Positions 1-8,379 of a stretch of 47,522 nt of DNA are shown in pieces. The DNA lies in the NCBI RefSeq assembly GCF_007990225.1, contig NZ_BJWF01000019.1, positions 1 to 47,522 of the forward strand, read 5' to 3'. Made by a program: the position numbers and the translations under genes. The stretch is from Enterococcus villorum (GTDB lineage: Bacteria > Bacillota > Bacilli > Lactobacillales > Enterococcaceae). Under the pieces are notes generated by a model, which saw nothing but the letters and a program-made list of their open reading frames with translations, was not told the DNA's origin and ran no database searches. Each line of letters opens with the position of its first letter. Positions within the stretch are counted from its first letter, which is position 1.

Positions 1-66
1 ATTGAAGCAGACCATGCTTTTCACAACCTTTTCCACGGTGTTCAAGTAGCAACTCCTCAACAATAA
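1..66 (+). CDS. 3' end of an unidentified gene (partial)
   Basis: The first 66 bases read through in frame 1 to a TAA stop and give a 21-residue C-terminus that includes HNLFHGVQVATPQQ. The gene begins outside the window. I do not recognise the family. The piece is too short to exclude chance; the only support is an uninterrupted frame up to the window edge. It would be convergent with the DUF4097 gene. A small hairpin (CAGAGC / GCTCTG, 123-140) lies between the two stops but has no T-tract. Confidence 0.35.
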   Translation: MEADHAFHNLFHGVQVATPQQ

Positions 67-183
67 GCGCTAAATTTTCAAAATATGAGGAAGCTATTTC
101 AAAAATTAATCTCTTATTCGCTCAGAGCTAAGCGGCTCTGCCACAACCTTTTCTCACAGTTTCATATAAATAGTTTTCTTGCT

Positions 184-1020
184 TTAGTAATCTTCCATGT
201 TCTCTTCTTCATGATAAATATTTACATTACTATCATACCCAGTAATTTTCAGGTTGTCTTTTCCATCAAGTACTGTTTTTAATGCTAAATTCTCATTGTC
301 TTTTGTCACTGTCGAACTACCTGAAAGTTGGATGTCTAATCCTAGCTCATTTTTACTAAAAAGATCGATACTGCTATTTTCCACTTCAAATGCACTTTGT
401 TTATGGGTTAAATCTTCCAAGTAAAAACGACTATTTCTTCCTGTCACTGCCATTTTTTGTATCGTTGAATGATTGATTGTGACATTTCCTTGCATATCCT
501 CTATTTTAGCGGATTTTCCTTCAATACTATCAAGTAAAAGGGTTCCTCCATAAGTTTTAGTCGTGATTTTTTCACTAGCTAATTCTGTTAATCCAAAGTA
601 ACTATCATCTCCTTCAATTTTTATCTCTGATAAAGATAAATCTTTAGGAATGGTTAGCGTAATACTTGGTGTATTGTCTTCCAAACTGATCCATACGTTC
701 CGCTCTTTTGCATTTGCTTCGATCGATAGCGTTTGTCCGTCTACAGATACCTGAGGTTTGTATGCTTTTTCATAAGATGTTTCTACTTCAAAATCCAATC
801 CTCGTGTAATTTGCACTTGTTGATGTTCTGCATGTATGATGATTTTTTTAATTTTTTCCGTTGAAGGAATTATTTGGAAATCTTGCGCCATATCAATCAA
901 CTTAGGTCCATTATCCCATGTAAAACTTTTAAGTGTTCCAAATTTATAACTAGAAACTGCAAGTATTCCACCTATTAGCATAAATCCTAGGCCACCGATT
1001 AAAAAGTATTTTAATTTCAC
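184..1020 (-). CDS. DUF4097-family membrane-anchored beta-repeat protein
   Basis: 278 residues. The N-terminus has one hydrophobic segment (about residues 5-25, LIGGLGFMLIGGILAV) with few flanking charges, so it is a membrane anchor with the rest outside. The body is made of short repeated beta strands (patterns such as KIIIHAEHQQVQI, SEIKIEGDDS, AKIEDMQGNVTI), typical of DUF4097 adhesin-like folds. It is the last gene of a PadR-DUF1700-DUF4097 operon, starting 16 bases after the DUF1700 stop. In Firmicutes this trio is commonly linked to envelope stress. The molecular function is not known. It is likely controlled by the PadR repressor at the head of the operon. Confidence 0.8.
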   Translation of the reverse strand: MKLKYFLIGGLGFMLIGGILAVSSYKFGTLKSFTWDNGPKLIDMAQDFQIIPSTEKIKKIIIHAEHQQVQITRGLDFEVETSYEKAYKPQVSVDGQTLSIEANAKERNVWISLEDNTPSITLTIPKDLSLSEIKIEGDDSYFGLTELASEKITTKTYGGTLLLDSIEGKSAKIEDMQGNVTINHSTIQKMAVTGRNSRFYLEDLTHKQSAFEVENSSIDLFSKNELGLDIQLSGSSTVTKDNENLALKTVLDGKDNLKITGYDSNVNIYHEEENMEDY

Positions 1021-1036
1021 CTTTTACACCACTTTC

Positions 1037-1651
1037 CTATAAGTTTGAAGAATGAATCGTCCGTCTTGTGACAAAGCGACGACCCACCCATTTCACAAAA
1101 TTCATCATCATTTTAGAAAGCCACTTAGTTACTTTCAAAAGTAATGGTGCAAAAAACAAGACACTACCTGTAGCAAAAAGACCCATACCAATATAAAATA
1201 ATCCGCTGGAAATTGATTGTCCTATGACGCCGATTCCTGAAATAATTGAAAATAAGCCTAAACCCAATACAGAGATACAACCTACATAAACACCTACAAA
1301 AGCCATAATCAACAGGAATACTAGTCCTAGGATAGCTAGTATAAAGAGTGCCGCCATCGGTATCAATAGTGGAGAAGCACACAAGCCAAGAACAATCATC
1401 CAAATCAAACGTATCTTTCGTTTAAAGCTTCTAGGAGTTACTTCATCTTCTGCGGAATCATCAATGGTAGAAAAATAATTAATTTTTAATTTTAGTGCAA
1501 ACTGCTTCGGCGTGCCGTATTCTTCAATGATTTGATCGATTGTTTTACCAGAGTCTAAAAAATATTCTTCATAATATTGAATCAAATCATAGCGATCAGC
1601 TTCAGGGATTTCTTGCATCTCCTCTATTACCTCATCTAAATATTCAATCAT
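1037..1651 (-). CDS. DUF1700 (HAAS-domain) membrane protein
   Basis: 204 residues. The N-terminal ~70 residues are the helical HAAS/DUF1700 signature: an EYLDEVI-EEM-EIPEADRYDLIQYYEEYFLD block followed by IIEEYGTPKQFA. Four to five hydrophobic helices follow (about residues 80-185), then a basic C-terminus. The start overlaps the 3' end of the PadR gene by 8 bases, which implies translational coupling. Family members are usually encoded next to a PadR regulator and are thought to be its membrane partner; the mechanism is not established. The identification rests on the N-terminal motif and the gene order. Confidence 0.82.
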   Translation of the reverse strand: MIEYLDEVIEEMQEIPEADRYDLIQYYEEYFLDSGKTIDQIIEEYGTPKQFALKLKINYFSTIDDSAEDEVTPRSFKRKIRLIWMIVLGLCASPLLIPMAALFILAILGLVFLLIMAFVGVYVGCISVLGLGLFSIISGIGVIGQSISSGLFYIGMGLFATGSVLFFAPLLLKVTKWLSKMMMNFVKWVGRRFVTRRTIHSSNL

Positions 1652-1961
1652 GTTTGTTATCCTCCAATAATCGATTTAAGGAATCTCGAAAAACGATCCA
1701 TTCATCAATAATTTCTTCTAATTGTTTGTGTCCCATTGGGGTTAAATGATAATAGCGCCGATTTCTTCCTTCAAACGGCTCATCATAAGTATCTAAAAAT
1801 CCTTCTTTTTTTAATCTTCTTAACACGGGATACATAGTTGATTCACTTACAGACAAACTTTCTTGTACGATTTTAGTCAAAGCATACCCGTACATATCTT
1901 CTCTACTTAATGCAGCTAATACGGTGCCATCAAGCAAGATTGTCGGAACTTGTATATGCAT
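1644..1961 (-). CDS. PadR-family transcriptional regulator, short type
   Basis: 105 residues forming one winged helix-turn-helix domain. Recognisable elements are LDGTVLAALSREDMYGYAL, the recognition region SESTMYPVLRRLKKEGFL, and a wing ending in GRNRRYYHLT. It is a PadR-s type of about 100-110 residues and lacks the long C-terminal dimerisation helix seen in the second PadR at 10562-11113. First gene of the operon with the DUF1700 and DUF4097 genes. A perfect 10-3-10 palindrome overlapping the promoter upstream (2005-2027) suggests autorepression. Confidence 0.88.
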   Translation of the reverse strand: MHIQVPTILLDGTVLAALSREDMYGYALTKIVQESLSVSESTMYPVLRRLKKEGFLDTYDEPFEGRNRRYYHLTPMGHKQLEEIIDEWIVFRDSLNRLLEDNKHD

Positions 1962-2004
1962 TACTTCACCTTCTTTTTATAAAATACAATATCTTTTATT
2001 TTTT

Positions 2005-2036
2005 AATATTATATCACATATAATATTGGTTTGTAA
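2005..2036 (-). promoter_or_regulatory. Promoter and palindromic operator of the padR-DUF1700-DUF4097 operon
   Basis: On the minus strand, TTACAA (2031-2036) and TATAAT (2008-2013) are separated by 17 bases. The -10 box lies inside a perfect inverted repeat (AATATTATAT-CAC-ATATAATATT, 2005-2027), where a bound repressor would block RNA polymerase. Binding by the adjacent PadR is inferred from position; the half-sites differ from the ATGT-N8-ACAT type upstream of padC. Confidence 0.65.
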
Positions 2037-2291
2037 CTAAAAAAGTATGAAAATTAAGAATATTCCTAACTTCCATACTTTTTTTACTCTTTTATCTATT
2101 GATGATCCACGTGAATATAAAAAAATGAACGAACTAATTTTTTTCATTGGCTATCTTAGCCTATTAGTCACTCACACCTTATTCAAAGCAAAGATAGACA
2201 ACAGGTCAGTGAAATTCAAACGTATTTTAAATGCAAAAACTTCACAATTATTAAGCTCACCTAGCGTACCAATAATTAATGCTCGCAATTT

Positions 2292-3317
2292 TTACTTTTT
2301 AAGTTGAATAACGACGGTTGTCCCTACACCTGGGATACTACTATAGCGAATCGTTCCATTGTGTAATTCGAGGATTTTTTTCACTAAAGATAAACCTAAG
2401 TCATTGCCAGCCATTTGTCGACTCGTATCCCCTTGATAGAATTTTTCAAAAATTCTCTTTTGTGTTTCTTCATTCATCCCCACACCTGAATCCGTGATTT
2501 CAAGTAGAATATCTTTCGCATTTTGCGTAAGGCGAATGTCTATTTTCCCATCGATTTGATTATACTTGATAGCATTATCCATAATATTCAACCATACTTG
2601 ATACAAAAATTCTTCATTACCAAAATAAACAACAGAATCAAGGTCAATATTTAAGGTTAAAGATTCCCATTTAGGTTGTAAAAATACTATCACTTCTCGT
2701 ATTTGTTCATCTAAACGAAATGCCCGCTTTTCTATTTGCACACGTTGATTTTCTAGCTTATTTAATTTGAGAATATTTTCTGTTAATTGCGATAATTGGG
2801 AAATGCTTTCAAGCAATCTCTGCAAAAAAATCTGTTTTTCTTTTTCAGCAATATCTGGCGCCTGCAAAAGTTGTACATATCCTTGAATTGTCGCTAAAGG
2901 TGTTTTGAACTCATGAGAGACGCTTGAAACAAAATCATTTCTCAGCGTTTCAATACTGTTTAATTCTTGGACCATGACGTTAAAATCTTTATAAAGTTGC
3001 TGAACTTCTTCAACTTTTTGCTCTTCATCCATCCGAATGGAGAAATCTCCTGTCGCTACTTTACTCATACTTTTACGTAATTCACTAATGGGCATCAAAA
3101 TTCTTCGACCGACAAAAATCGAAATACTTGTCCCAACGATCATACTAAAAAAGGCAAATACTAATAATGGGTATAACGTTGGTCGTTGAGAAGGTGCAAT
3201 AGTCTGATGAGAAAGTAGAAAAATAAACCCTAGAAAGCATAATAATGTCACCAATATCGAAACAAAAACGATACTGGCAGAATAAATCCAAAGTTGTGAA
3301 TACAATTTCTTTTTCAT
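2292..3317 (-). CDS. Sensor histidine kinase (HAMP-HisKA-HATPase_c)
   Basis: 341 residues. Two transmembrane segments (about 13-35 and 50-70) enclose only about 15 external residues. A HAMP linker (GRRILMPISELRKSMS, ~70-120) follows, then the HisKA box with phospho-acceptor His135 in SSVSHEFKTPL. The ATPase domain has an N box near DNAIKYN, a G1 box near DSGVGM and a short G2 region (NDLGLSLV). The gene overlaps the response regulator by 4 bases (ATGA). The small external loop suggests sensing in the membrane or through a partner, possibly the divergent ABC transporter. The ligand cannot be named from sequence. Confidence 0.92.
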   Translation of the reverse strand: MKKKLYSQLWIYSASIVFVSILVTLLCFLGFIFLLSHQTIAPSQRPTLYPLLVFAFFSMIVGTSISIFVGRRILMPISELRKSMSKVATGDFSIRMDEEQKVEEVQQLYKDFNVMVQELNSIETLRNDFVSSVSHEFKTPLATIQGYVQLLQAPDIAEKEKQIFLQRLLESISQLSQLTENILKLNKLENQRVQIEKRAFRLDEQIREVIVFLQPKWESLTLNIDLDSVVYFGNEEFLYQVWLNIMDNAIKYNQIDGKIDIRLTQNAKDILLEITDSGVGMNEETQKRIFEKFYQGDTSRQMAGNDLGLSLVKKILELHNGTIRYSSIPGVGTTVVIQLKK

Positions 3318-3988
3318 CCGCTTATCTCCGCCTTATAACCTAAACCGCGTACTGTGACAATTTGAAAATCACTGTCCCCTTCAAAACGTGTTCTTAGTCG
3401 CTTGATATGTACATCGATCGTTCGTTCTTCTGTATTGGTGTCTAGTCCCCAAATGTCATCCATCAATTGTTGTCGGGTAAAAATTTTATTTGGATAAGCC
3501 AAGAGTTTATACAAAAGCAGAAATTCTTTTTGTGGTAAAACAGTGGTTTGTTTCGTTCCTTTTACTTCATACGTTTCTTGATTCAAGATGGTTTTGCCAA
3601 TGATCAATTGGTTACTGTGATTGATTTTTGCTCTCCTTAACAACGCTTCAACTCGTAAAACCATCTCCTTGACATCAACTGGCTTGATCATATAGTCATC
3701 GGTCCCCAGCTGAAAACCACGTTTTTTATCTTCAAAATCTGCTTTTGCCGTAATCATCAATACAGGAATCTCTATTTTACTTTCTCGTAAGTTTTTTACT
3801 AATTCATAACCATCCATTTCAGGCATCATAATGTCTGTGATGATTAATTCTACTTGAATATTTTCTAATCGTGCCAGTGCTTCTTCCCCATTTTTTGCCG
3901 TTATTACTGAAAAGCCAGCATGTTCCAAAACCGAACGATAAAGTAATTGCAAGTTTTCATCATCTTCTACAACTAATATACGATTCAT
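3314..3988 (-). CDS. OmpR/PhoB-family response regulator
   Basis: 224 residues. Receiver domain at 1-~118 with the acidic pair DD (9-10), phospho-acceptor Asp52 in ELIITDIMMPEMDGYE, a switch Thr in MITAKAD and the conserved Lys in DDYMIKPVD. The C-terminal winged-helix DNA-binding domain (~125-224) contains the typical RTIDVHIKRLRTRF and VRGLGYKAE strings. It is the first gene of the two-gene operon with the kinase and is divergent from the ABC transporter at 4131, which is the probable target. Confidence 0.94.
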   Translation of the reverse strand: MNRILVVEDDENLQLLYRSVLEHAGFSVITAKNGEEALARLENIQVELIITDIMMPEMDGYELVKNLRESKIEIPVLMITAKADFEDKKRGFQLGTDDYMIKPVDVKEMVLRVEALLRRAKINHSNQLIIGKTILNQETYEVKGTKQTTVLPQKEFLLLYKLLAYPNKIFTRQQLMDDIWGLDTNTEERTIDVHIKRLRTRFEGDSDFQIVTVRGLGYKAEISG

Positions 3989-4033
3989 TTTTTTCCCTCT
4001 ATTTTTTTGAAAAATTTCTTGTTTTTTTCTATT

Positions 4034-4099
4034 TGTTCATATTCAGTTAACATTCATCCATTACACTGTGTTCATTGTTCCATATACTTAGTAAGTATA
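4034..4099 (+). promoter_or_regulatory. Promoter region of the ABC transporter with a 17-bp palindrome
   Basis: TTACAC (4061-4066) and TATACT (4083-4088) are 16 bases apart. The -10 box opens a perfect palindrome, TATACTTA-G-TAAGTATA (4083-4099). Upstream, TTCAT-like elements recur (4036-4040, 4053-4058, 4071-4075), which could be direct-repeat sites for the divergently encoded OmpR-type regulator. Both assignments are inference from sequence only. Confidence 0.5.
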
Positions 4100-4130
4100 C
4101 CGAATATTTCAAAAGGAAAGAAGGGCAAAT

Positions 4131-6467
4131 ATGCTACAATTAAAAGATATAAAGAAATATTATAAAGTTGGCGAAACAACGACTAAAGCGTTAGACGGCG
4201 TGTCTGTAGCCTTTAGAAAAAAAGAATTTGTTGCTATACTCGGCCCAAGTGGCTCTGGTAAAACAACGATGCTGAATGTCATCGGCGGTTTAGATAATTA
4301 TGATTCTGGTGACATGGTGATCAATGGCAAATCAACAAAAGATTTTAAAGATAGCGATTGGGATGCTTATCGAAACAACTCCATTGGTTTTATCTTCCAA
4401 AGTTATAATTTGATTGGCCATCTAGGAATTATTGAAAATGTTGAATTAGGGATGACGCTTAGTGGTGTCTCAAAAGAAGAAAAACGAAAAAAGGCTGAAA
4501 ATGCTTTACATCGTGTCGGCCTATCTGACCATATGCATAAGAAACCCAATCAGTTATCGGGGGGGCAAATGCAACGTGTCGCAATTGCTCGAGCCTTGGC
4601 CAACGATCCAGATATTCTCCTTTGTGATGAACCTACAGGGGCGTTAGATACGGAAACAAGTATTCAAATCATGGAATTAATTCAAGAATTATCCAATGAA
4701 AAATTAGTTGTCATGGTGACACATAACCCTGAACTTGCTCATCAATATGCCGATCGCATCATTGAATTTTCAGATGGAAAAATCTTAGCTGATTCCAATC
4801 CGCATATCGAAAGACCAAAAGATGATCAATTTAATTTACGCCGAACAAAAATGAGTTTTTGGACAGCGTTAAAACTTTCATTTAATAATATTCGAACAAA
4901 AAAAGGGCGAACATTTTTAACTTCTTTTGCTTCAAGTATTGGTATCATCGGGATTGCCATCGTGCTTGCCCTGTCTACAGGATTCCAAAAACAAATCGAC
5001 AAAACACAATCTGAGACAATGGCAAAATTCCCCATCACAATCTCAAAAGTAACCACAAGTCGCTCAAACGATACCGAAGCACTAGGAACAAATAAGGCGA
5101 CTTATCCAAAGACGAAAACAGTCACTGCTAAAATCAGCGATGAAGACAAAGCACAACATACTAATAAAATTGACCAAACATACGTTGATTATGTCAAAAA
5201 CATCGATCCAAATTTAAGCAATAATATTGGATTCACGCGGGCGACAGGTATTAATATGCTTCGCCAAATCGATGGAAAGGCACAACCAGTTAGCTTTTCA
5301 AATCAAAACCCAGATGCAGAATCATTGTCCTTTTCTAGCACAATGTCTGCCATGACAGGTGTAGGTGTTTCTAGCTTCCCTACACAATTAGACAACCAAA
5401 AAGAGAACTTTTTAAAAGCAAATTATTCGTTGCTTGCAGGAAATTATCCTACTTCAGCAACTGACGTTGTTTTGATTGTCGATGGAAACAACAATACCAA
5501 TATCGATGCCTTAAAAAATCTTGGCTTTGATGTAAAAGATGGACAAAAATTAGACTTTGATAATATTGTCGGTACAACATTCAAAATTATTAACAACAAT
5601 AATTACTATACAAAATTACCAACTGGAAACTTTATTCCAAACAATGATTACGATGAAATGTATGCTAATTCAACAGAAGAAGTAAAAATAGCCGGAATTT
5701 TACGCGTGAAATCCTCTTCCACGATGAATCTACTTTCACCAGGGATTGCTTACAGTGATCAATTGACTACTCAAATTGTAAATGAAAATAAAGATTCGGA
5801 TGTTGTCAAAGCACAAAAAGAAAGTGATACGAATGTTTTGACTACAGAAAAAGTCGATGAAACAACCAAACAATCATTAATCAGCTATCTAGGCGGTGAT
5901 AGCCTACCAACAAGTATCATGATTTACCCAAATAACTTTGAAGACAAAGAACAAATTCTCAACTATTTAGACAAATATAATAAAGGAAAAGAAGAAGAAG
6001 ATAAGATCATCTACTCTGACTTAGCCGGTACTATGACTGAATTAACTGGTGGTTTGATGGATGCTATTACTTATGTCTTGATTGCTTTTGCTGGTATTTC
6101 ACTAGTGACAAGTATGATCATGATCAGTATTATTACGTACACTTCAGTCATCGAAAGAACGAAAGAAATTGGTGTCTTAAAAGCATTAGGTGCTCGTAAA
6201 AAAGATATCACACGTGTATTTGATGCTGAGACATGTATTTTAGGGATTTCTTCTGGCTTACTTGGTGTATTGATCGCTTGGTTAGCTACTTTCCCAATCA
6301 ATCATCTGTTGTATCAAATGACTGATTTAAAAAATGTCGCACAATTAAATCCGGTCCATGCTCTTGTTCTTGTTATTATCTCTACCATCTTAACGATGTT
6401 AGGTGGACACATTCCAGCAAGAATGGCAGCCAAAAAAGATGCAGCAATCGCATTACGAGCAGAATAA
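4131..6467 (+). CDS. Fused ABC transporter ATP-binding/permease protein (MacB/FtsX type)
   Basis: 778 residues. The N-terminal ~230 residues are a LolD/MacB-like ATPase: Walker A GPSGSGKTT (38-46), signature LSGGQMQR, Walker B ILLCDEPTGALD and H-loop VTHNPE. A transmembrane helix near 265-285 is followed by a large external domain (~290-635) rich in Asn/Asp/Thr, and then the FtsX-like permease core with three helices in the last ~140 residues (ISIITYTSVIERTKEIGVLKALG). This type III topology is used for export or removal of peptides and lipids rather than import. ATPase and permease are one polypeptide, whereas many relatives use two genes. It is divergent from the two-component system, which suggests a peptide-stress role. 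RBS AAAGGAAAGAAGG precedes the ATG. Confidence 0.9.
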   Translation: MLQLKDIKKYYKVGETTTKALDGVSVAFRKKEFVAILGPSGSGKTTMLNVIGGLDNYDSGDMVINGKSTKDFKDSDWDAYRNNSIGFIFQSYNLIGHLGIIENVELGMTLSGVSKEEKRKKAENALHRVGLSDHMHKKPNQLSGGQMQRVAIARALANDPDILLCDEPTGALDTETSIQIMELIQELSNEKLVVMVTHNPELAHQYADRIIEFSDGKILADSNPHIERPKDDQFNLRRTKMSFWTALKLSFNNIRTKKGRTFLTSFASSIGIIGIAIVLALSTGFQKQIDKTQSETMAKFPITISKVTTSRSNDTEALGTNKATYPKTKTVTAKISDEDKAQHTNKIDQTYVDYVKNIDPNLSNNIGFTRATGINMLRQIDGKAQPVSFSNQNPDAESLSFSSTMSAMTGVGVSSFPTQLDNQKENFLKANYSLLAGNYPTSATDVVLIVDGNNNTNIDALKNLGFDVKDGQKLDFDNIVGTTFKIINNNNYYTKLPTGNFIPNNDYDEMYANSTEEVKIAGILRVKSSSTMNLLSPGIAYSDQLTTQIVNENKDSDVVKAQKESDTNVLTTEKVDETTKQSLISYLGGDSLPTSIMIYPNNFEDKEQILNYLDKYNKGKEEEDKIIYSDLAGTMTELTGGLMDAITYVLIAFAGISLVTSMIMISIITYTSVIERTKEIGVLKALGARKKDITRVFDAETCILGISSGLLGVLIAWLATFPINHLLYQMTDLKNVAQLNPVHALVLVIISTILTMLGGHIPARMAAKKDAAIALRAE

Positions 6468-6525
6468 ACAGTTCTATTCCTAAAAATTACTTGAGAGCAA
6501 GGTTAAGTCCTTGTTCTCAGATTGT

Positions 6526-6563
6526 AGACAATCCTTATGTAAAAATGAGGGTTGTCTTTTTTT
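6526..6563 (+). terminator. Rho-independent terminator after the ABC transporter
   Basis: Stem AGACAATCC / GGGTTGTCT (one G-U pair) followed by a run of T (6557-6563). A second hairpin, GAGAGCAAGG / CCTTGTTCTC, lies just upstream at about 6493-6518. Confidence 0.8.
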
Positions 6564-6820
6564 ATATGTATATTTTCAATAATAAAAGAGAAATCAAGCA
6601 ATTGATCAATTTGTCAAAATAAATGGTCTTGAAAAACTAAGACTTCAAGTGAAACAAAGCTTATTTATGAACGCTTACTAACATCTTGTTTTGAGAGCAT
6701 CTGATAACACCTATCACTTTTCTATGATTTTATGAACACTTAATATCTACAAATAAATATTTTGCAAAACTTTGCGTTACTTAGTGTTGTGTAGTAACAT
6801 GAACAAAAAGGGGAGTTCAT
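6564..6820 (+). other. Intergenic stretch with an inverted repeat before the MazE-like gene
   Basis: No gene is supported here. Near the 3' end GTTACT (6776-6781) and AGTAAC (6793-6798) form an inverted repeat with an 11-base spacer, just upstream of the RBS AAAAAGGGGAG. This is a plausible autoregulatory operator for a toxin-antitoxin antitoxin. The rest is AT-rich without clear structure. Confidence 0.35.
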
Positions 6821-7126
6821 ATGCTTATTACAAAATCTAGATTACAAGGAAATTCTGTGGTAATCACACTACCGTCTGATAATGGTAAAAAACCTTCAGA
6901 GAATCAAGAATATATTGTTGTCTATTCTGAAGATGGAACAATTACATTAGTTCCTAAAATCGAAGATCCATTTAGTGGAGGAGAAGAGGCAGAATATTAT
7001 GAAAAAGATGAATGGAAAGATTTAACTCCTGAAGGGAGAGAAATTTTATTAAGAAATGAAAAAATCATTCAGTTGTTTTTGAGTGATTTTCATAGTGATT
7101 ACATATTTATATTTGATGCTAAATAA
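6821..7126 (+). CDS. MazE/PemI-like antitoxin, orphan with an atypical C-terminus
   Basis: 101 residues. The N-terminal ~45 residues resemble the swapped-hairpin DNA-binding domain of PemI/MazE antitoxins (ITKSRLQGNSVVITLPSD ... YIVVYSEDGTITLVPK). An acidic middle follows (GGEEAEYYEKDEW), which in the family wraps around the MazF toxin. No mazF/pemK gene follows; the next element is a terminator and then a minus-strand gene. The last ~25 residues (KIIQLFLSDFHSDYIFIFDAK) are hydrophobic and unlike the family tail, as if the original end and the toxin were lost in a deletion. The protein may still bind DNA. The family call comes from memory of the pattern. Confidence 0.65.
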   Translation: MLITKSRLQGNSVVITLPSDNGKKPSENQEYIVVYSEDGTITLVPKIEDPFSGGEEAEYYEKDEWKDLTPEGREILLRNEKIIQLFLSDFHSDYIFIFDAK

Positions 7127-7163
7127 AATTAAAAATTTTTGCCATTTAAAAAGAAAAGTGACA

Positions 7164-7208
7164 AGTAAAAACGCCCTCAAAATTAGACCATAACTCTAAC
7201 TTTTAAGG
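7164..7208 (-). terminator. Terminator after the DUF1905 gene (minus strand)
   Basis: On the minus strand CCTTAAAAGTTAGA and TCTAATTTTGAGG pair with one bulge and are followed by GGCGTTTTTAC. It lies 57 bases beyond the DUF1905 stop and could also stop antisense reading into the MazE-like gene. Confidence 0.6.
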
Positions 7209-7264
7209 ACATTTCAATTTCTTCATATCATATTTTTTAATTAATTTCTTTGGATGATTTCCAC

Positions 7265-7528
7265 CTAAACCATATCACCAATTTCTTTATTAATTCTTTT
7301 CCGAATATCTTTACGGATCCCTAAGATATAGCAAACTGTACCATCCTCGTTTTTTACACCCATATTTACAATGCTCCCATCATAAGGAACTCCATCAAAA
7401 GTGGCATGCACCTTCACTCTTCCCATGCCAAACTCTTCCTTGACATTATAAGGAAAAATAACATAAGCCCCACCTTTGCCCACTTCAGAAGCATAAATCA
7501 TTGATTGAAAGGAATAACTTTTTTGCAT
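7265..7528 (-). CDS. DUF1905-domain protein, possibly shortened at the C-terminus
   Basis: 87 residues that match the small beta-barrel DUF1905 domain: YASEVGKGGAYVIFPYNVKEEFG, KVHATFDGVPYDGSIVNMG, and the closing CYILGIRKDIRKRINKEIGDMV. Function unknown. The reading frame ends with TAG directly after GDMV and would continue V-E-I-I-Q-R-N to a TAA. Relatives normally have a final beta strand here, so the TAG could be a nonsense change of a TGG or similar codon; the loss would be only a few residues. RBS GAGGTAGGATGG precedes the ATG. Single-gene transcription unit with a -10-like TATACT at about 7549-7554 on the minus strand. Confidence 0.7.
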   Translation of the reverse strand: MQKSYSFQSMIYASEVGKGGAYVIFPYNVKEEFGMGRVKVHATFDGVPYDGSIVNMGVKNEDGTVCYILGIRKDIRKRINKEIGDMV

Positions 7529-7590
7529 CCATCCTACCTCTTTTTTACTAAGTATAGCAAAAAAATTTGCGATAAGTATACCCAGAGATC

Positions 7591-7632
7591 AAAAAAGCCC
7601 CCAAACTTAGTTATTTGAACTAAGTTTGGAAG
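7591..7632 (-). terminator. Strong terminator of the MFS-DUF4811 operon
   Basis: Perfect 12-bp stem CCAAACTTAGTT / AACTAAGTTTGG (7601-7612, 7618-7629) with a 5-base loop, extended by AGC/GCT and followed on the minus strand by six T (7591-7596). Confidence 0.88.
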
Positions 7633-7666
7633 CTGGTTATTGTTTAAATTAGGACACGTTTCAAAA

Positions 7667-8379
7667 TCATTCTTTTGTTTTTACTTCTTCTACTAACTTA
7701 GCTAATGCTTGTTGTTGAAATTCTGTAGCTAATTTTTTAGTTAGTTTTTCTTGGTCTTCTTTAGACATCGTTGGATTTTCTGTCATTGCTTTGACTAATC
7801 CATCTTGCACATAGGATTTTGCTTCTTTTTCCATTGTGCTTTGTTGTTGTTTGACTAAATCAGCTAATTTTTCTGCTTGATCGGTACTTAATTCGATCCA
7901 ATTTGCTGGGATTTTAAATGTATTAACCCGTTTTGCATACTCATGGTTATTGTCTGCTAGATTGAACCAGAATTTATACCAATCATTTTTGTAAACCCAA
8001 TAAGTTGTTTTTGTTTCTTTTTGTGTTTTACCAGTGGTTTGTTCCACTTTATTGGTTTCATTATCTGTACCAGTTGCTTTTGGTTTTTTTGCTCTTCATT
8101 TGTGCGATAAAGATAGACTTTTTCCGTACCGTCACCTAATGCTTGATACAAAAGCATATTGGTATTGTCTGAATCTGCACTAGATACGATGGCTGTCGTT
8201 TTGGTTTCTGTGACTTTTTCCATACCAAAGTGATGGGATAAATTAGCGACAATCAATGCTAAAGAAGCCACGAAGATCAAACCGAAGATCAATGATAGAA
8301 ATGTTTGCCAGGTTTTTCTTGCAAAAATGTTGATCCATGCAAAAGCAAGCAAACTAATGATCAAGACGAAAATAATCAT
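7667..8379 (-). pseudogene. DUF4811-domain membrane protein, broken by a frameshift
   Basis: Two overlapping frames (7957-8379, 140 residues, and 7667-8047, 126 residues) form one DUF4811 protein of about 237 residues. The first carries two N-terminal transmembrane helices (FVLIISLLAFAWINIFA, FLSLIFGLIFVASLALIVA) and a KVYLYRTNEEQ stretch; the second continues YWVYKNDWYKFWFNLA and a Glu/Lys-rich tail. The break is at a T7 run at 8084-8090 (A7 in the coding strand); one more A restores ...EEQKKPKATGTDNETNKVEQTTG. The start overlaps the MFS stop (ATGA). DUF4811 genes commonly follow DHA2-type MFS exporters in Lactobacillales, probably as an accessory. A sequencing error or slippage in the homopolymer would look the same. 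Confidence 0.8.

Noticed and set aside
123-140. Hairpin CAGAGC / GCTCTG as a terminator
   Set aside because: Short stem with no T-run on either strand; possibly only chance pairing.
2047-2307. 86-residue plus-strand open frame between padR and the histidine kinase gene
   Set aside because: No RBS, overlaps the kinase 3' end, composition not protein-like, starts inside a hairpin (AAAAAAGTATG / CATACTTTTTT) next to the padR promoter.
7541-7582. TATACTTAGTAA shared with the ABC transporter palindrome at 4083
   Set aside because: Twelve identical bases, but it is a -10-like sequence without the second half-site; chance or promoter composition explains it.
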